Shown here piece after piece: positions 1-11,394 of a stretch of DNA of 64,000 nt. The notes below the pieces were generated by a model. The model had not been told where the DNA came from and searched no databases. It was given only the letters and a program-made list of their open reading frames with translations. Position numbers and translations under genes: made by a program. The stretch's first letter is position 1, and every line of letters starts with the position of its first letter. This DNA comes from Episyrphus balteatus (taxonomy: Eukaryota > Arthropoda > Insecta > Diptera > Syrphidae), in assembly GCF_945859705.1 (NCBI RefSeq), contig NC_079134.1, positions 45,004,402 through 45,068,401 on the forward strand, read 5' to 3'.

Positions 1-1917
1 GTTCAATGGGTTATAAAAAAGATAAAACCGCGGAGTTCTATTAAATGAGAGGGTGCGAACTGGAGATAGGGGTGCAAAAGCCCCCTTTTTGGTTTTTTCA
101 ATATATCTCGTAAACAAAGCATAATTTTGAGATATTGTTCTTAGTAAATTTTGTAGAGAATTATATTTCCTATAATAATAATGTTTTTTAAAAATTGATA
201 AAAAAAATTTCCTTACCAAAACAGTCAAAACAAACAAAAAAAAAATCAAAAAAAATCAATTTTTTTAGTTTTTTTACTTTTTTGGTTGTGTCCAGCGAAA
301 TAAAGTTTGCAGGTAATTGCTTAGTATTCAGAGTCATACCAATTTATAGTCTTCACCGAGTTATATAAAAAACCGCGGCCGTATATGTGGCGAACATGTA
401 AAAAAATTGTCATGAAGGTGTAAAAAATTACAAACTATTGCAGGTCATTGCTTAGTATTCACTCATATGAAATATGTTTAAGGACATCCCCAGGCATGTT
501 ACTGCAAAAAAAAAGTCTAGTCAGCCGTGGCAAAAACGGTCTGCCAAGCACTTGAATGTGAAAAAAATTTTAAATTAAGAACTCGACCTTAAATCAAAAA
601 AAAAATATTTAAAGAGGACGGCAACACTAACAAAATTAAAGGATACCTTTTTTTAAAGGTAAAAAGTTATACTACTTTCTGGTTTTTATATAAATGTTTT
701 TTGATGAATAGTTTTTGAAACAAAAAATTTCAAACACAAAATTTTGAAAAAAAAATTAAAAAAAGTTCAAACAGTTTTTATTCCAAAAAATCTACCCAAT
801 TAAGTACTAATTTTTTTCCAATTCTTATTTCACTTATATATTTTGAGTCAAAAACCGAAAACTAGAAGTCAAAATCTCTTTTACTTTTTGAGAAAACTGA
901 AAATTACAAAATCTTCTATTTTCCACCGACACGCCAAAATTACAGTGTTTTGTTTTTTCACGGTTTCCAAATTTTCTTAAGAAAACTATCTTAATGTATA
1001 TGCTAAGTATGTGTATGTATATTTCAAAAAGTAAAAGAGATTTTGACTTCTAGTTTTCGGTGTTTGACTCAAAATATATAAGTGAAATAAGAATTGGAAA
1101 AAAAATTAGTACTTAATTGGGTAGATTTTTTGGAATAAAAACTGTTTGAACTTTTTTTAAATTTTTTTTCAAAATTTTGTGTTTGAAATTTTTTGTTTCA
1201 AAAACTATTCATCAAAAAACATTTATATAAAAACCAGAAAGTAGTATAACTTTTTACCTTTAAAAAAAGGTATCCTTTAATTTTGTTAGTGTTGCCGTCC
1301 TCTTTAAATATTTTTGTTTTGATTTAAGGTCGAGTTCTTAATTTAAAATTTTTTTCACATTCAAGTGCTTGGCAGACCGTTTTTGCCACGGCTGACTAGA
1401 CTTTTTTTTTGCAGTAACATGCCTGGGGATGTCCTTAAACATATTTTATATGAGTGAATACTAAGCAATGACCTGCAATAGTTTGTAATTTTTTACACCT
1501 TCATGACAATTTTTTTTACATGTTCGCCACATATACGGCCGCGGTTTTTTATATAACTCGGTGAAGACTATAAATTGGTATGACTCTGAATACTAAGCAA
1601 TTACCTGCAAACTTTATTTCGCTGGACACAACCAAAAAAGTAAAAAAACTAAAAAAATTGATTTTTTTTGATTTTTTTTTTTGTTTGTTTTGACTGTTTT
1701 GGTAAGGAAATTTTTTTTATAAATTTTTAAAAAACATTATTATTATAGGAAATTTGATTCTCTACAAAATTTATTAAGAACAATATCTCAAAATTATGCT
1801 TTGTTTACGAGATATATTGAAAAAACCAAAAAGGGGGCTTTTGCACCCCCATCTCCAGTTCGCACCCTCTCATTTAATAGAACTCCGCGGTTTTATCTTT
1901 TTTATAACCCATTGAAC
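1..1917. repeat. giant inverted repeat (foldback-like element), arms about 0.89 kb
   Basis: Bases 1-893 and 1025-1917 are reverse complements with only scattered mismatches and small indels, around a loop of about 130 bp (894-1024). The first 13 bases and the last 13 bases (1905-1917) pair exactly. No coding capacity is visible in either arm; the short ORF at 1801-2040 is simply the arm end. Within each arm a 20-25 bp motif of the type gcaggtaattgcttagtatt occurs twice as a diverged direct repeat. The left end coincides with the window edge, so the true boundary and any target-site duplication cannot be seen. It is either a foldback transposon or palindromic MITE, or half of a larger duplication. 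Confidence 0.9.
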
Positions 1918-1971
1918 GATTCCTGCAATAAAAAACGTGAACATCTTACTTCCTTTCTGAAAGACATAATT

Positions 1972-2498
1972 AATAGTCGTAATTTTGGCGTTGGTGAAAA
2001 AATAGAAGGTTTGGTAATTTTCAGTTTTCTCAAAAAGTAAAAGAGATTTTGACTTCTAGTTTTCGGTGTTTGACTCAAAATATATAAAAGAAATTAAAAT
2101 AAAAAAAAATAATACTTTATTGGGTATATTTTTTGAAAAAAAAACTGTTTGAACTTTTTTTGAATTTTTTTTCAAAATTTTGTGTTTGAAAATTTTTTTT
2201 TCAAAAACTATTGACCAAAAAAAATTTATTTAAAAATCAGCAAGTAGTTTGAGTTTTAATCTTTAAAAAAAGCTATCGTTTATTTTCGTAGGATTTTCTG
2301 TTGTCCTAAAATAATTTTTTTTTGATTTAAGGTCGATTTCCAAATTTTAATTTTTTTTCACCTTCATGACAAATTTTACACATGTTCGCCACGTATACGG
2401 CCAGGCAGACCAGCGGTTTCTTATATAACTCGGTGAAGACTATAAATTGGTATGACTCTGAATACTAAGCAATTACCTGCAAACTTTAGGTCGCTGGC
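1972..2498 (+). repeat. diverged partial copy of the same arm
   Basis: This stretch matches the right half of the preceding palindrome in the same orientation. It includes part of the loop next to the left arm (complement of about 885-955), then the Ctagttttcggtgtttgactc block, and ends at the 'tatgactctgaatactaagc' block. It is clearly more diverged than the two arms are from each other and lacks several internal segments. It is an older copy or a remnant of a larger complex element. Confidence 0.8.
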
Positions 2499-2499
2499 T

Positions 2500-2850
2500 C
2501 TCGGTCTAAAACCTTTGCTGTCGCGTTCCAGAGATTTAAATTTTGGAGAGTAATATGTTCCAACAATTTTGGAACCGAGCATTCCTGGAGTAATTGAATG
2601 TATCGATAGCAACCAAGCTCCAAAAAAGGATGACCAACACCGGTATTATAACAGGAAAGGCTTTTATAGCTTAAATGTTTGTAAATTATTTTTGTATTCT
2701 TATAAACATGTTACCATACAAGATGTGGATTCGATGCATACTGGAGGACTAGAGCCAGTCACGACTCTTGTGTATGGAACTGAAGTGAGCTCCGCGGGTT
2801 TCTACAAGGAAATTACAATGGCGGAAATCAAAATGCCTATTTGCTAGGTA
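2500..2850 (+). pseudogene. PIF/Harbinger transposase (HARBI1-like) fragment
   Basis: The frame from 2569 encodes a stretch with IPGVIECID, then a KKDDQHRYYNRKGFYSLNV block. This follows the order seen in DDE_Tnp_4 (Harbinger) nucleases: the first catalytic Asp in a GxIxCIDGT motif, then the NRKGxYSLN motif. Here the usual Gly-Thr after the Asp is replaced by Ser-Asn, and the protein is only about 90 residues of a family normally near 350-400. The N-terminal helix-turn-helix part, the second Asp region and the Glu are not recognisable. It is a decayed fragment, identified from motifs alone. Confidence 0.55.
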
Positions 2851-3610
2851 AGTACCTACGATAAAATGATTGAGTCCTATAAGGCTATATAACTAGGAAT
2901 ATTTTCTAACAACTCACGTAAAGAGTTACCTTTTGTATCTAGTGATTTATTATTTAAAAAAGTAAAAAATCTGTATAATTTGTTAACACTTCGACTTAGT
3001 TTACACTTGTTTTGTTAATCATTTATTTGGCAATATTTTCCATTTTAAAAGAAACATTACAGAAGTTTAGTACTATTCTATTAATTAATAACATGAATCT
3101 AATTTTAACATGATTTATTAAATTAAATTTATATTTGCGAGATTTTCGTAAGGAAAGTATTTGATGGCATTTTTCTAATGTGAGTTCGGTAAACAAAATA
3201 ATCGATTTTTGATTTTGTATTTCAATATTATTACACGGTAAAGAACATTTAATATTCATGGTAAGTAATTTCAAAACACAACTCAAACACACTATACCTT
3301 ATTAATTTTTTTATACAAGCGCTTTTTCTAATGAAACATATACTATTTCAAAACATGATGGAATAATATAATTGACAGGCCCATTAATTGCTTAAAGGAC
3401 TGCTAATTTTTGACAAAAAAAGATAATCGCAGGTGAAAATTAAGCGATTCTTAAAATATTTAGAAACAAATGCGCTTTCGCATAATTTGAGCATTTAAAC
3501 CAGCAATAGAGATATTATATTAATATTTGATCATCTAATGTTAACAAAAAAAAGTTATTTGGTTTTTTAGAAAGAAAAACCAAAAACTAAGTTTTTTTTG
3601 AATGAGAAAA
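2851..3610. other. no gene seen
   Basis: AT-rich sequence with short meaningless ORFs on both strands. I see no repeat structure, splice-site pair or RNA motif that I can defend. Confidence 0.6.
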
Positions 3611-3614
3611 CATG

Positions 3615-4310
3615 TTTGAGATACCTTTGAGGGCGTCTGGCAGGGGAAAGGCTGAAAAGAAACTGGCAACATTTTCTAAACCAGGCTATTCCATACAATA
3701 TTAATTTGTTACCATTATACGGTTATACCTAACAGAAAAGAAGTAATTAGGGTTTTTATTAGAAAAATGCACTTCAAAATGCTTTAAAGCTGTCTGGCGG
3801 GGCGAAAGCTGAAAACTTGTGGTACCCACATTTTTGAAATCAGGGGATTTTGTATGGTGTTTTTGTGTATCATTTATTCGGTTAATACCTAGCAAAACGC
3901 CAAAAGTTGAGTTTTGACTGCACTTTGGATGCGTCTGGCAGAGGGAAGGCTGAAAAATAGCTGGCTAAAAATTATATTTTTTAGACCTGGAATAGACATA
4001 GAATATTAGATAGGATAGATAGATAATCTATCATATAATATTATTTTGTTACCATCATACGGTTATACCTAACAGAAAATAAGTAATTAGGTTTTTTATT
4101 AGAAAACTGCACTTAAAAATGCTTTAAAGCGGTCTGGCGGGGGGAAAGCTGAAAAAGAAACTTGCGGTACCCACAGTTTAGAAATCAGGGGATTTCTTAT
4201 GATTTTTTGGTGTATCACTTATTCGGTTATACCAAAACGCCAAAAGTTGATTTTTTGCTGCACTTTGGATGCGTCTGGCAAGGGAAAGCTGAAAAAGATC
4301 ACTGCCAGAC
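3615..4310. repeat. tandem repeat array with an alternating dimer structure
   Basis: A motif of the form gcgtctggcaggggaaagct occurs five times, at about 3632, 3790, 3931, 4132 and 4272. Between the hits two kinds of spacer alternate. One contains 'cggttatacctaacagaaaa' and 'aagtaattaggttttttatt'. The other contains 'cttattcggttatacc' and 'caaaacgccaaaagttga'. The basic unit is about 140-160 bp and the higher-order unit about 300-340 bp. One unit carries an extra short block with a tagata microsatellite near 4010-4035. This is a small satellite-like array or an element with internal tandem repeats. Confidence 0.85.
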
Positions 4311-4389
4311 TTTTTCCTTTGACATACTGTGGTGCATATCTAGATATGTGCACACTCGAATTTCGGTTATATCAAAACTGCCAAAATAT

Positions 4390-5443
4390 GCTGCCGGCTC
4401 TTAGACTATAAAGGAATCGAACCATATCATTTCGTCAAAACTCTCCAGCTTTTATTGTTTACATTTTGCGATTTTTGGTGCCAGTGTGGCAAATATTAAA
4501 ATTGCCACTTACAAACGCAAAAGATTGATTTATTTCTTGCTCAAGACCCTTTGAACGATAACATTTTAAGCGTCTCCTCTGGGTTGACAGTTTTCATTTA
4601 ACTAAAAAAACTCTTATCTCAAGATTTCAATCAAACTCACTTTATTTTTGTAAGAGAACAAAAATTGTTATTGTCATATCTTAGGGACAGTACAACAGTA
4701 CTCATAGTTCCATGTTTTCGGTTTCTGTGTTTACCTTTCACATGTTTGGTGCTCTTGTGCTCAACATTTTCAGGGAAGCCATCTAAAATTACAAATATTC
4801 ATTGTTTAAAATTCGAGAAATATGTATAAAAAATATCAATTTGCAGATTCCAGAAAGTTTTCGCCCTCGCACAGTGTGGTAAATTGCCATTCTAACTGGA
4901 CAAAATTAAAAGTTTGGCCCTTTGATTTGAAATTATGAGTTTAGCTTCTCAATACAATAGGTAACTGTAAAACATGTGTTGTTTTTGTGTCTTTATCTCG
5001 GATTAGTGAAAATTAGGCTTGAAAGTTCGTTCTTTTCAACAGTTGACGATTAAAAACGCTACGGTGCTTTCAATGTTGAAATATTTTTTTATTATTGTAA
5101 TCTATATTTGAAGGTTAAGAATATCAATTAATATTGAATTATCACCATTGCAACTATTGAAAAAAAAAAAACAAATTCTGTCAGAAGGTTAGAAAATAAA
5201 AAAAAAAATATTGTAGTTGTTCAAATAGAGTTAAAGTTAATTTTTCCGCATTTTTTCGGCCTAAAACTACTTAATTATTATTTTTTGCAGTGTTCTTACT
5301 AAGATTAGCTATTAACATATTTCGCGTTTTCTCGACCGCCATACATTTTTGTTCACTTTTCAAAAGAAGTCAAAATTAAAAAAAAAAAAAAAAACAAATT
5401 TTCGAAAAATATGTCAAAACTGCCAACCAGTTTTTTTGATCTT
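4390..5443. other. no gene seen
   Basis: AT-rich sequence with several poly-A and poly-T runs and no ORF that looks protein-like. No defined ends of an element were found. Confidence 0.55.
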
Positions 5444-6175
5444 TTAAGGGGTTATAGCTAGTTGTAAGTGCAATAAAACCTTCTTTTTTGTGAATTTTTT
5501 TGTGAAGAGGCATTTAATTATATGAACATAAAGAATACATATCCATATAGCAAATTTAATGTATTAAAATAATTCGCTGTGTTTAGGAAAATATTGGGTC
5601 CCGTTATTTTTGTAGTAGATCTCCTAGACGATTGTTCCTCCAAAAAAAAGGTTTCTGGCGGTGAGCAAGATATTTCTGATCCAAGTGACTTCAAATTAAA
5701 AAAGCCAAAAGATTCATTTTCAGGATAGACGAATGCAGGTAATGAACGAAAGAATAGTCAAAATTTTGATTTTTGACAAAATGGCGGCTTCCCAAAGAAA
5801 AAATCGTTGTTTTTCACGAAAATTTACACTTTAAAGTGGCTTAAAAAATCGAATTATTGTCAAAAACCTTTTTCCTTCGTTCATTACCTGAAAAAAGTAT
5901 ATAAGAAAATTGTGTAAAAATTTCAAGTCGATTACTCCAGCCGTTTCGGTGAAATTTTGCTCACCGCCAGACACCTTTTTTTTGGAGGTCGTCTAGGAGA
6001 TCTACTACAAAAATAACGGAACCCAATATTTTTTTAAATACACAGCGAATTCTTTTAATACATTAAATTTGCTATATGGATATGTATTCTTTATGTTTAT
6101 ATAATAAAATGCTTCTTCACAAAAAATCCACAAAAAAGGTTTTTTTTGCACTTACAACTAGATATAACCCCTTAA
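5444..6175. mobile_element. palindromic MITE with TTAA target-site duplication (piggyBac-type)
   Basis: The element is 724 bp (5448-6171). Its ends are ggggttatagctagttgt and the complement acaactagatataacccc, so the terminal inverted repeats start GGGGTTAT. TTAA stands directly outside each end (5444-5447 and 6172-6175), which is the target duplication used by the piggyBac superfamily. The inverted repeats continue inward almost to the centre near 5810, including the block 'gtagatctcctagacga' and the block 'gttcattacctg', so the whole element can fold back. It encodes no transposase; the 83-aa ORF at 6076 is arm sequence. The superfamily is inferred from the TTAA. Confidence 0.85.
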
Positions 6176-7480
6176 TGAGCAGGTATTATCTTTGGAACAT
6201 TTTTGACGATAAACAAAAATTAAAAACATATATAAAAGTTTTGTGCTTCAAGTTAAGCGAAAAAAAAGACAAAAAAGGTGGAAGACACATTGGACCGCTC
6301 TTTAAACATAAATTTCATCTTGCTTGACCAATATTATGTGGTGAATAAATAAACAAAAACAGTAGATAATGAAGCAAAAGTAGAAAAGAATTTGTAAAAA
6401 TTAAAAAACGGGAAAAATAGCTATGACAAACGGAAGGTTAAAAGTCTCCTATGTGTACCTATCTATTAGGAAATAGTTAAAACCAGTGAAATCGCTCTCC
6501 GCAAAATTGGAAAAGCATATTCCTATAAGGTAGGGTGTCCATTTGGGACTTAACTAAAAAGAGAACATTTTACTCTCGAACCTTTAAAAAAAGAGGACTT
6601 AGAAGAAAAAAAAAGAGAACAAAAAGAACGTAACATAAGCAATACAAATATATATTTCCTAAACAGTTACTTAAAAGTAGTGGATCTAGGACACACGATT
6701 ATACTTATCAAACAGGATTCACGTTAAAAATGACCAAACATTTTTGTTTTATTCAAAGAAGAACGCCTCCATATTCTCAGTTAATGTAAATCCTTTGGAA
6801 TGGATGTTTAACTTCTCTAGATAAGTAAACTTTGGAATAACATGAGTCCATTGAAATGTTACATTAACCTTGCATTTTGGGTAGGACAAGATTTTTTTGT
6901 TTTGATGTGTAGAGGGGGTAAATGTGAGTAAACAATATAGTTTTCGGGGTTGAAACCCCCCCCCCCCCATTTGGCCGCAGTCTTGGAAAAAGGGGTAAAA
7001 ACTGTTTTTTTCGATATCTTGTTAACCGTAAGTCTCACAGAAAAATTATAAGGACTTTTTTTTATAGAGAATTAGTTTCTCTACAATTTTGATTAAGGGA
7101 CTTTTTTCTGTAAAATTGAAAATAAGGAAGTTATTCTCCAAAATAGAAAAAAAAATTTTCAAGAAAAAATCTTTGTAGGGTCATAAGTTTTTTTTAATAC
7201 TATTATTGAAAAAAAATATTAAGAAAGTTTTTGAAGATAATTTTACTGCAAACAAGTTTGTGTACTCATTTTCAATTTTGTTTCATCATGAGCTGCTGTA
7301 GTGGCCTTATACCAAGATTGATTTTTTTTTATGGTTGTGAAAGAACGAACAACAACTTGTATGTTTTACTTACAAGTTAAGAGGCTAAATTTGTAGCTAT
7401 TTCACGAGGACCAACCCGATCCTTTCCAAAAAAAAAGTAACAACCGAGCTGAGTTTGAACAAGTAAACTTAGGGCTTGGT
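6176..7480. other. no gene; cytosine run and sequence resembling the 1-160 arm
   Basis: There is a run of about 14 C at 6955-6968. The following sequence ('gatatcttgttaaccg', then 'tagagaattagtttctctac') has the same order of motifs as 100-165 near the first palindrome, in a more diverged form. It may be a distant relative of that element. Nothing coding was recognised. Confidence 0.4.
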
Positions 7481-7499
7481 AGGCTTACGCACTACAGAA

Positions 7500-7640
7500 G
7501 GCTTTTTAAATTTTTTTTGTTGTTTTTTCGTTTTTTTCTTTTTTTTTTTTTTTGTTTTTGTTTGTTTTTTTTTTTTTTTTTTTGTTTTTTTTTGTTTTTT
7601 TTTTTTTTTTTTTTTTTTTGCGTTTTTTTTTTTCAAATTT
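7500..7640. repeat. poly-T low-complexity tract
   Basis: About 140 bases are almost entirely T with scattered G and C, which gives a meaningless Phe-rich ORF on the plus strand. It lies just beyond the 3' end of the minus-strand pseudogene at 7754-9300, but on that strand it reads as poly-A. This is compatible with a retroposed or A-rich tail, or with simple slippage. Confidence 0.9.
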
Positions 7641-7753
7641 TTGTTAGTATTTTATTTTTATGATTCAGTTGGTCAGAAAAAAATGATAGGGTGTAGTATT
7701 GATTATAAACTTAAAGTTTACAGAGTAGTTCTCTGTCTTTTTGAAGGTCCTGG

Positions 7754-9300
7754 CTACGACTCAGGATCAGTTGCTAGATTGAAAGATGCTGATTTGGAAC
7801 AGTAGTAACTCTCTAATAGTGTCAATGTTGGAAAACCTTCATGGAATTCATTGTGGTCAATGACTGTAGTGACTTCAACAATGTTGGTACAGGTTTCGCC
7901 ACAAAAATGTTGACACACTGCTGAACATTTAAATCCTGTGTTGCGGCACCCACAAGCTGCTCCGCAATTTCCTTTGCAACGACAAAAAATCATTTTCAAT
8001 AGCTCAGGAGGTGCTGGAGCTTTGATGTTTTGAACTGGGGCGAACATCCGTGAAGTTTTTTTCCATCCCCATTCCTCTTGGTCTTTATTTCGTCCTAACC
8101 TGGTCTGCATTTGGTGATAAACGCATCCGCGCCGTATCTTGGGTAGGAAGAAGAGAGGCTAAGTTAAAATTTGACTTGTCTACCAATCTTGCGAACTTTT
8201 TATATCGTAAGCTATCCATATAAAAAATCTTTCTCTAATGACACTCAACGTGGAAGGGTCCGCAATTTCATTAAGAAATAATGAAAGCCCTCCAGCAAGT
8301 TGAAGATTTTTTTGCAGCGTTGTGATGAATTTAGCTTTACCTATGTTAAAAGTTGCTGATGTGGTATCGCAACCTGAGAAGGCATGGAGAAAGAGCAGAT
8401 GATCGGTAATAAAGTCTTCGTGGATGAAACTTGATGGAGAGTATGTTTGTGCGGCTGAACGTCCCTTTTGTGGTTTGAAAAAGAAAATATTGCTGCATCT
8501 TCTTCCCAAAGCTGTTAAAAGTACTAGTATATCAATGTCTTCTGCAACAATCGTTACAGAATCAAACGATTGTGATGAGGCAATCGCGGAATTGACAATG
8601 AGAACGTCAGCATCAGATTCAGCCTGGTCAACTCTATAACCATTTTTGTGTAACTCGGTTTTCACAATATTAATGAAATTTATTTTATTCTTTTCGTTTC
8701 CTAGAAACTTTTCTTGTGATATTGTAGGAACTGAGTACTTATCTAATATCACATCTGTTGACATTTGGCTTTAAGTGCGTCTCAAACGCTCCCAAGACTT
8801 TGTTCCTGCAATTTCTTGATCGTCAGAATATCCATCAAAAATAATGCTCACACAAGAGCCAAAATGTTGTTGGATAAATCGCACTTATTTATTGGTTATA
8901 GCTTAAAATGTTGTATTACCATCCCAAACGACTTTATGTATTAAAAAACCACCGTCAATGACAAAATGGTTGTTGGCTCCGAAAGTTTCTGGCCTTTCAA
9001 TAGGTTGAAATGCATTAAAGAGCAATGATTTGGTACCCTTCCTCATACCATCTTCGAAGAACAACGATAGTGGAAAAGGAGCCAGTTCATATTCAAGATA
9101 TTTCTTGATATCACCGACTGATTCCATAGAGATGCACATTCGTTGGAATAAAAGCAATGGATTAATAACAACAGGTGATTTATCAATTTCAATTGTGGTG
9201 GACATAGCACTAAAAGGAAGAACTTTGTTTTTTTTTTTGGCAGAATAATAGGCTTTGAAAAGTTGTTCATCATCACAAGTCTCTTTTTTGGAATATTTGG
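7754..9300 (-). pseudogene. decayed multicopy PIN/FEN-like gene with cysteine-rich C-terminal tail
   Basis: Three minus-strand ORFs (N-terminal 8903-9205, middle 8180-8764, C-terminal 7754-8110) lie in one reading frame and belong to one protein. The same frame stays open upstream to about 9300. In-frame stops fall in 8765-8902 (three TAA). A short segment at about 8110-8200 reads sensibly only in another frame, implying two compensating frameshifts. The middle part has VAEDIDILVLLTALG and, about 50 residues later, LHAFSGCDTTSA. The acidic motifs and the GCD motif suggest a PIN/FEN-type nuclease fold. The tail is Cys-rich (FCRCKGNCGAACGCRNTGFK...CGETC). I know this architecture as a widespread multicopy arthropod and cnidarian protein family, probably carried by a mobile element; its function is unproven. 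Confidence 0.75.
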
Positions 9301-9429
9301 TTTTTAAAAAAACATAAACTTAACATAAACCCAAACCTCGCCTCCACGCAATATCTATTCCTGAGTGGAGTCGAGGAGGGTACTAATTAGTATATATTTG
9401 CATAAATATATTCTAAGTTGAAATTTTAA

Positions 9430-9620
9430 AATATTAAGATCGAAAAACAGAACATCTCTCTCACTGAACCACTCGAATTTTCAACTAATGAGGCATTATC
9501 ATTGATGAATGAAGCTTTTCTATCGGAACATCTTAATCAAGTTCAATGAAAAAGCAAGCAATTGCAAAAGGCCAGAAATAGGGTCACGAAGAAATTTAGA
9601 GCATTATTAGCTTGAAAAAC
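9430..9620 (+). pseudogene. possible coding remnant, unidentified
   Basis: One plus-strand frame reads EKQNISLTEPLEFSTNEALS, then MNEAFLSEHLNQVQ, a stop, and then KSKQLQKARNRVTKKFRALL. The amphipathic, Lys/Arg/Glu-rich composition looks like real protein rather than AT noise, but there is no start, no splice context and no recognisable family. It lies just upstream (on the opposite strand) of the multicopy gene remnant. Treat it as a weak hint only. Confidence 0.25.
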
Positions 9621-11390
9621 ATCGAATGTAATATAAACACAGCTGTTTTTAATAGGCCCTTATGTTTCAAGTTTGCATCACACAAAAAGGAGTTACTTTT
9701 TTAAATTATCTGCAGATATTTTAAAAGGTGATGCCATTTTTTATGATTGTGAAACATTTATGTATTTAATTAAAATCATTCCTGTCAAAAACGTGTGTAA
9801 AAGTTCTATTTCTTAATAAAAACTAATTATTCTGCCTCTCTTTTTTCGTGAATAGCAATAGAGTTTTTATTTATTGAGATTTTTCAAGCATTTTAAAAAA
9901 TAATTAAGTAGGTATTTTTAAACATAGAATGTGTTTATGGAAACATAAGTTCAAATACTATAAAAATGCATTTTTGTCATTGCAGAAATCATAGATTTCT
10001 TTTTAAAAAATCTTTCTTTTTTTATAGAATTTTATCTAGTCACATTCGTTTGTTTAAAACTGTTTAGAAAAAAAGTCGATTTAACGCGAGTTATTAATTT
10101 GTGCAGTTAGATTCGTGATTGACCACACTGTGCCTCGACTCGAATAGCTGATTGGTGCGCAAAACTGTACCTAATAGGACGTCAAATTCAGTTCCACTCA
10201 TAATGTAGCCATAAATGACAACAAACAAATGAAATCCACTGAGTCGCAATCGCATTCCTGAATCAAAATTTGAGTTGTAAACTCGAATCGCAACTTATCG
10301 AATGTCGGAACAAGACAATATTTTTTACAGGTCACTTTAAATTTTAGTAACGCATAAAGGAGAGCTGAGAGCAATTAGAATTGTGTCATGTTCCGATAGT
10401 GGTGAATTTATAAATGGAAAAAATCCTATCTTCGATCTTTGTTTTTATAATGTCACAACCTTTTTTCTCAAACACTGAAGGGGTTAATGCAAATAATGTC
10501 TGGTTATATGCCTAAAACAAAAGATTATAACCTCAATAATTTTTTAAAAGTCATACATAACAATCACTATCAAATCACGTAACAATGTTTTCTTACTACA
10601 AAAATTTTATTCTGAAGGTCCTTTATCATTAAGTTTCATGCTACGATAGAATATAAAGGCTTCTATATCTTATTATAATTTACCTACCTTCCGTACCCCT
10701 ACTCCTGGTTATTGTCTTTAAATTGTTATAATACCAATTTTTGTTTGTATATCTTTTGGGAAATCACGTACTACAAAAATGTAGTCATATAGTGGACATT
10801 AAGTCGTTTTATCCCAACAAATTTAGTATATCACCTAAGCGTACTGTAACTGTAAAAATTACATTCCGATTTAATTCCCTCGCAATCCTTTTTCTTATTT
10901 TAATTGCAAATTATAAAATCCTTCTAACATCCTTTATATCCATATCTGGCCAACTAACATGAGGACTAAAACTTAAGAATGGTGTCTTTTTATATATGTT
11001 TACATTTTTTTTGTGTATGGGGAACAGACTCATTGAAATTTCCCTCATGAATGCAGGACTCTTTATCCGAAACTAAACAATGTGACCACGTTATATTTTC
11101 TTTCAAGATTGATTCTTGTTCCATTTGTAACAATATTTTGTCGAGAACAAGCGATTTTGCAGGAAATAACACCTCCATCAGCGGATACTTTTTTTTTAAG
11201 CTCAGAAGAAACAAATTTTTTTTTAAGAATCACAATACTTTGGTAGGTAACGGCGTAAAGATAAACTATAAAACTAAAACTAAAAAAACTAAAACTAAGA
11301 AGTGTTTTACCAATAAAGGTATCTACTTACCTTTAAAATTAAAACATAAAATAAATACTTACCGGTTTGTTCTAAAATATTAAAATTAAT
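9621..11390. other. mostly anonymous AT-rich sequence
   Basis: No recognised gene. A 74-codon minus-strand ORF at 10990-11214 (containing KKYPLMEVLFPAKSLVLDKI and a Cys/His pair) has plausible protein composition, but I cannot place it in a family. Its plus-strand mirror is no better. From about 11270 the sequence becomes a degenerate aaactaaaactaaaaaaact simple repeat. Confidence 0.45.
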
Positions 11391-11394
11391 ATTT

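Noticed and set aside
3615..4310. Possible CRISPR array from repeated tctggc blocks
   Set aside because: Spacers are alternately conserved and the unit is about 150 bp; it is a tandem satellite-like repeat.
7476..7805. 109-codon plus-strand ORF full of Phe
   Set aside because: It is the translation of a poly-T tract and overlaps the 3' end of a minus-strand pseudogene; no protein signal.
10370..10490. Protein-like plus-strand frame (GELRAIRIVSCSDSGEFING)
   Set aside because: Short, without start, splice context or family; not distinguishable from chance.
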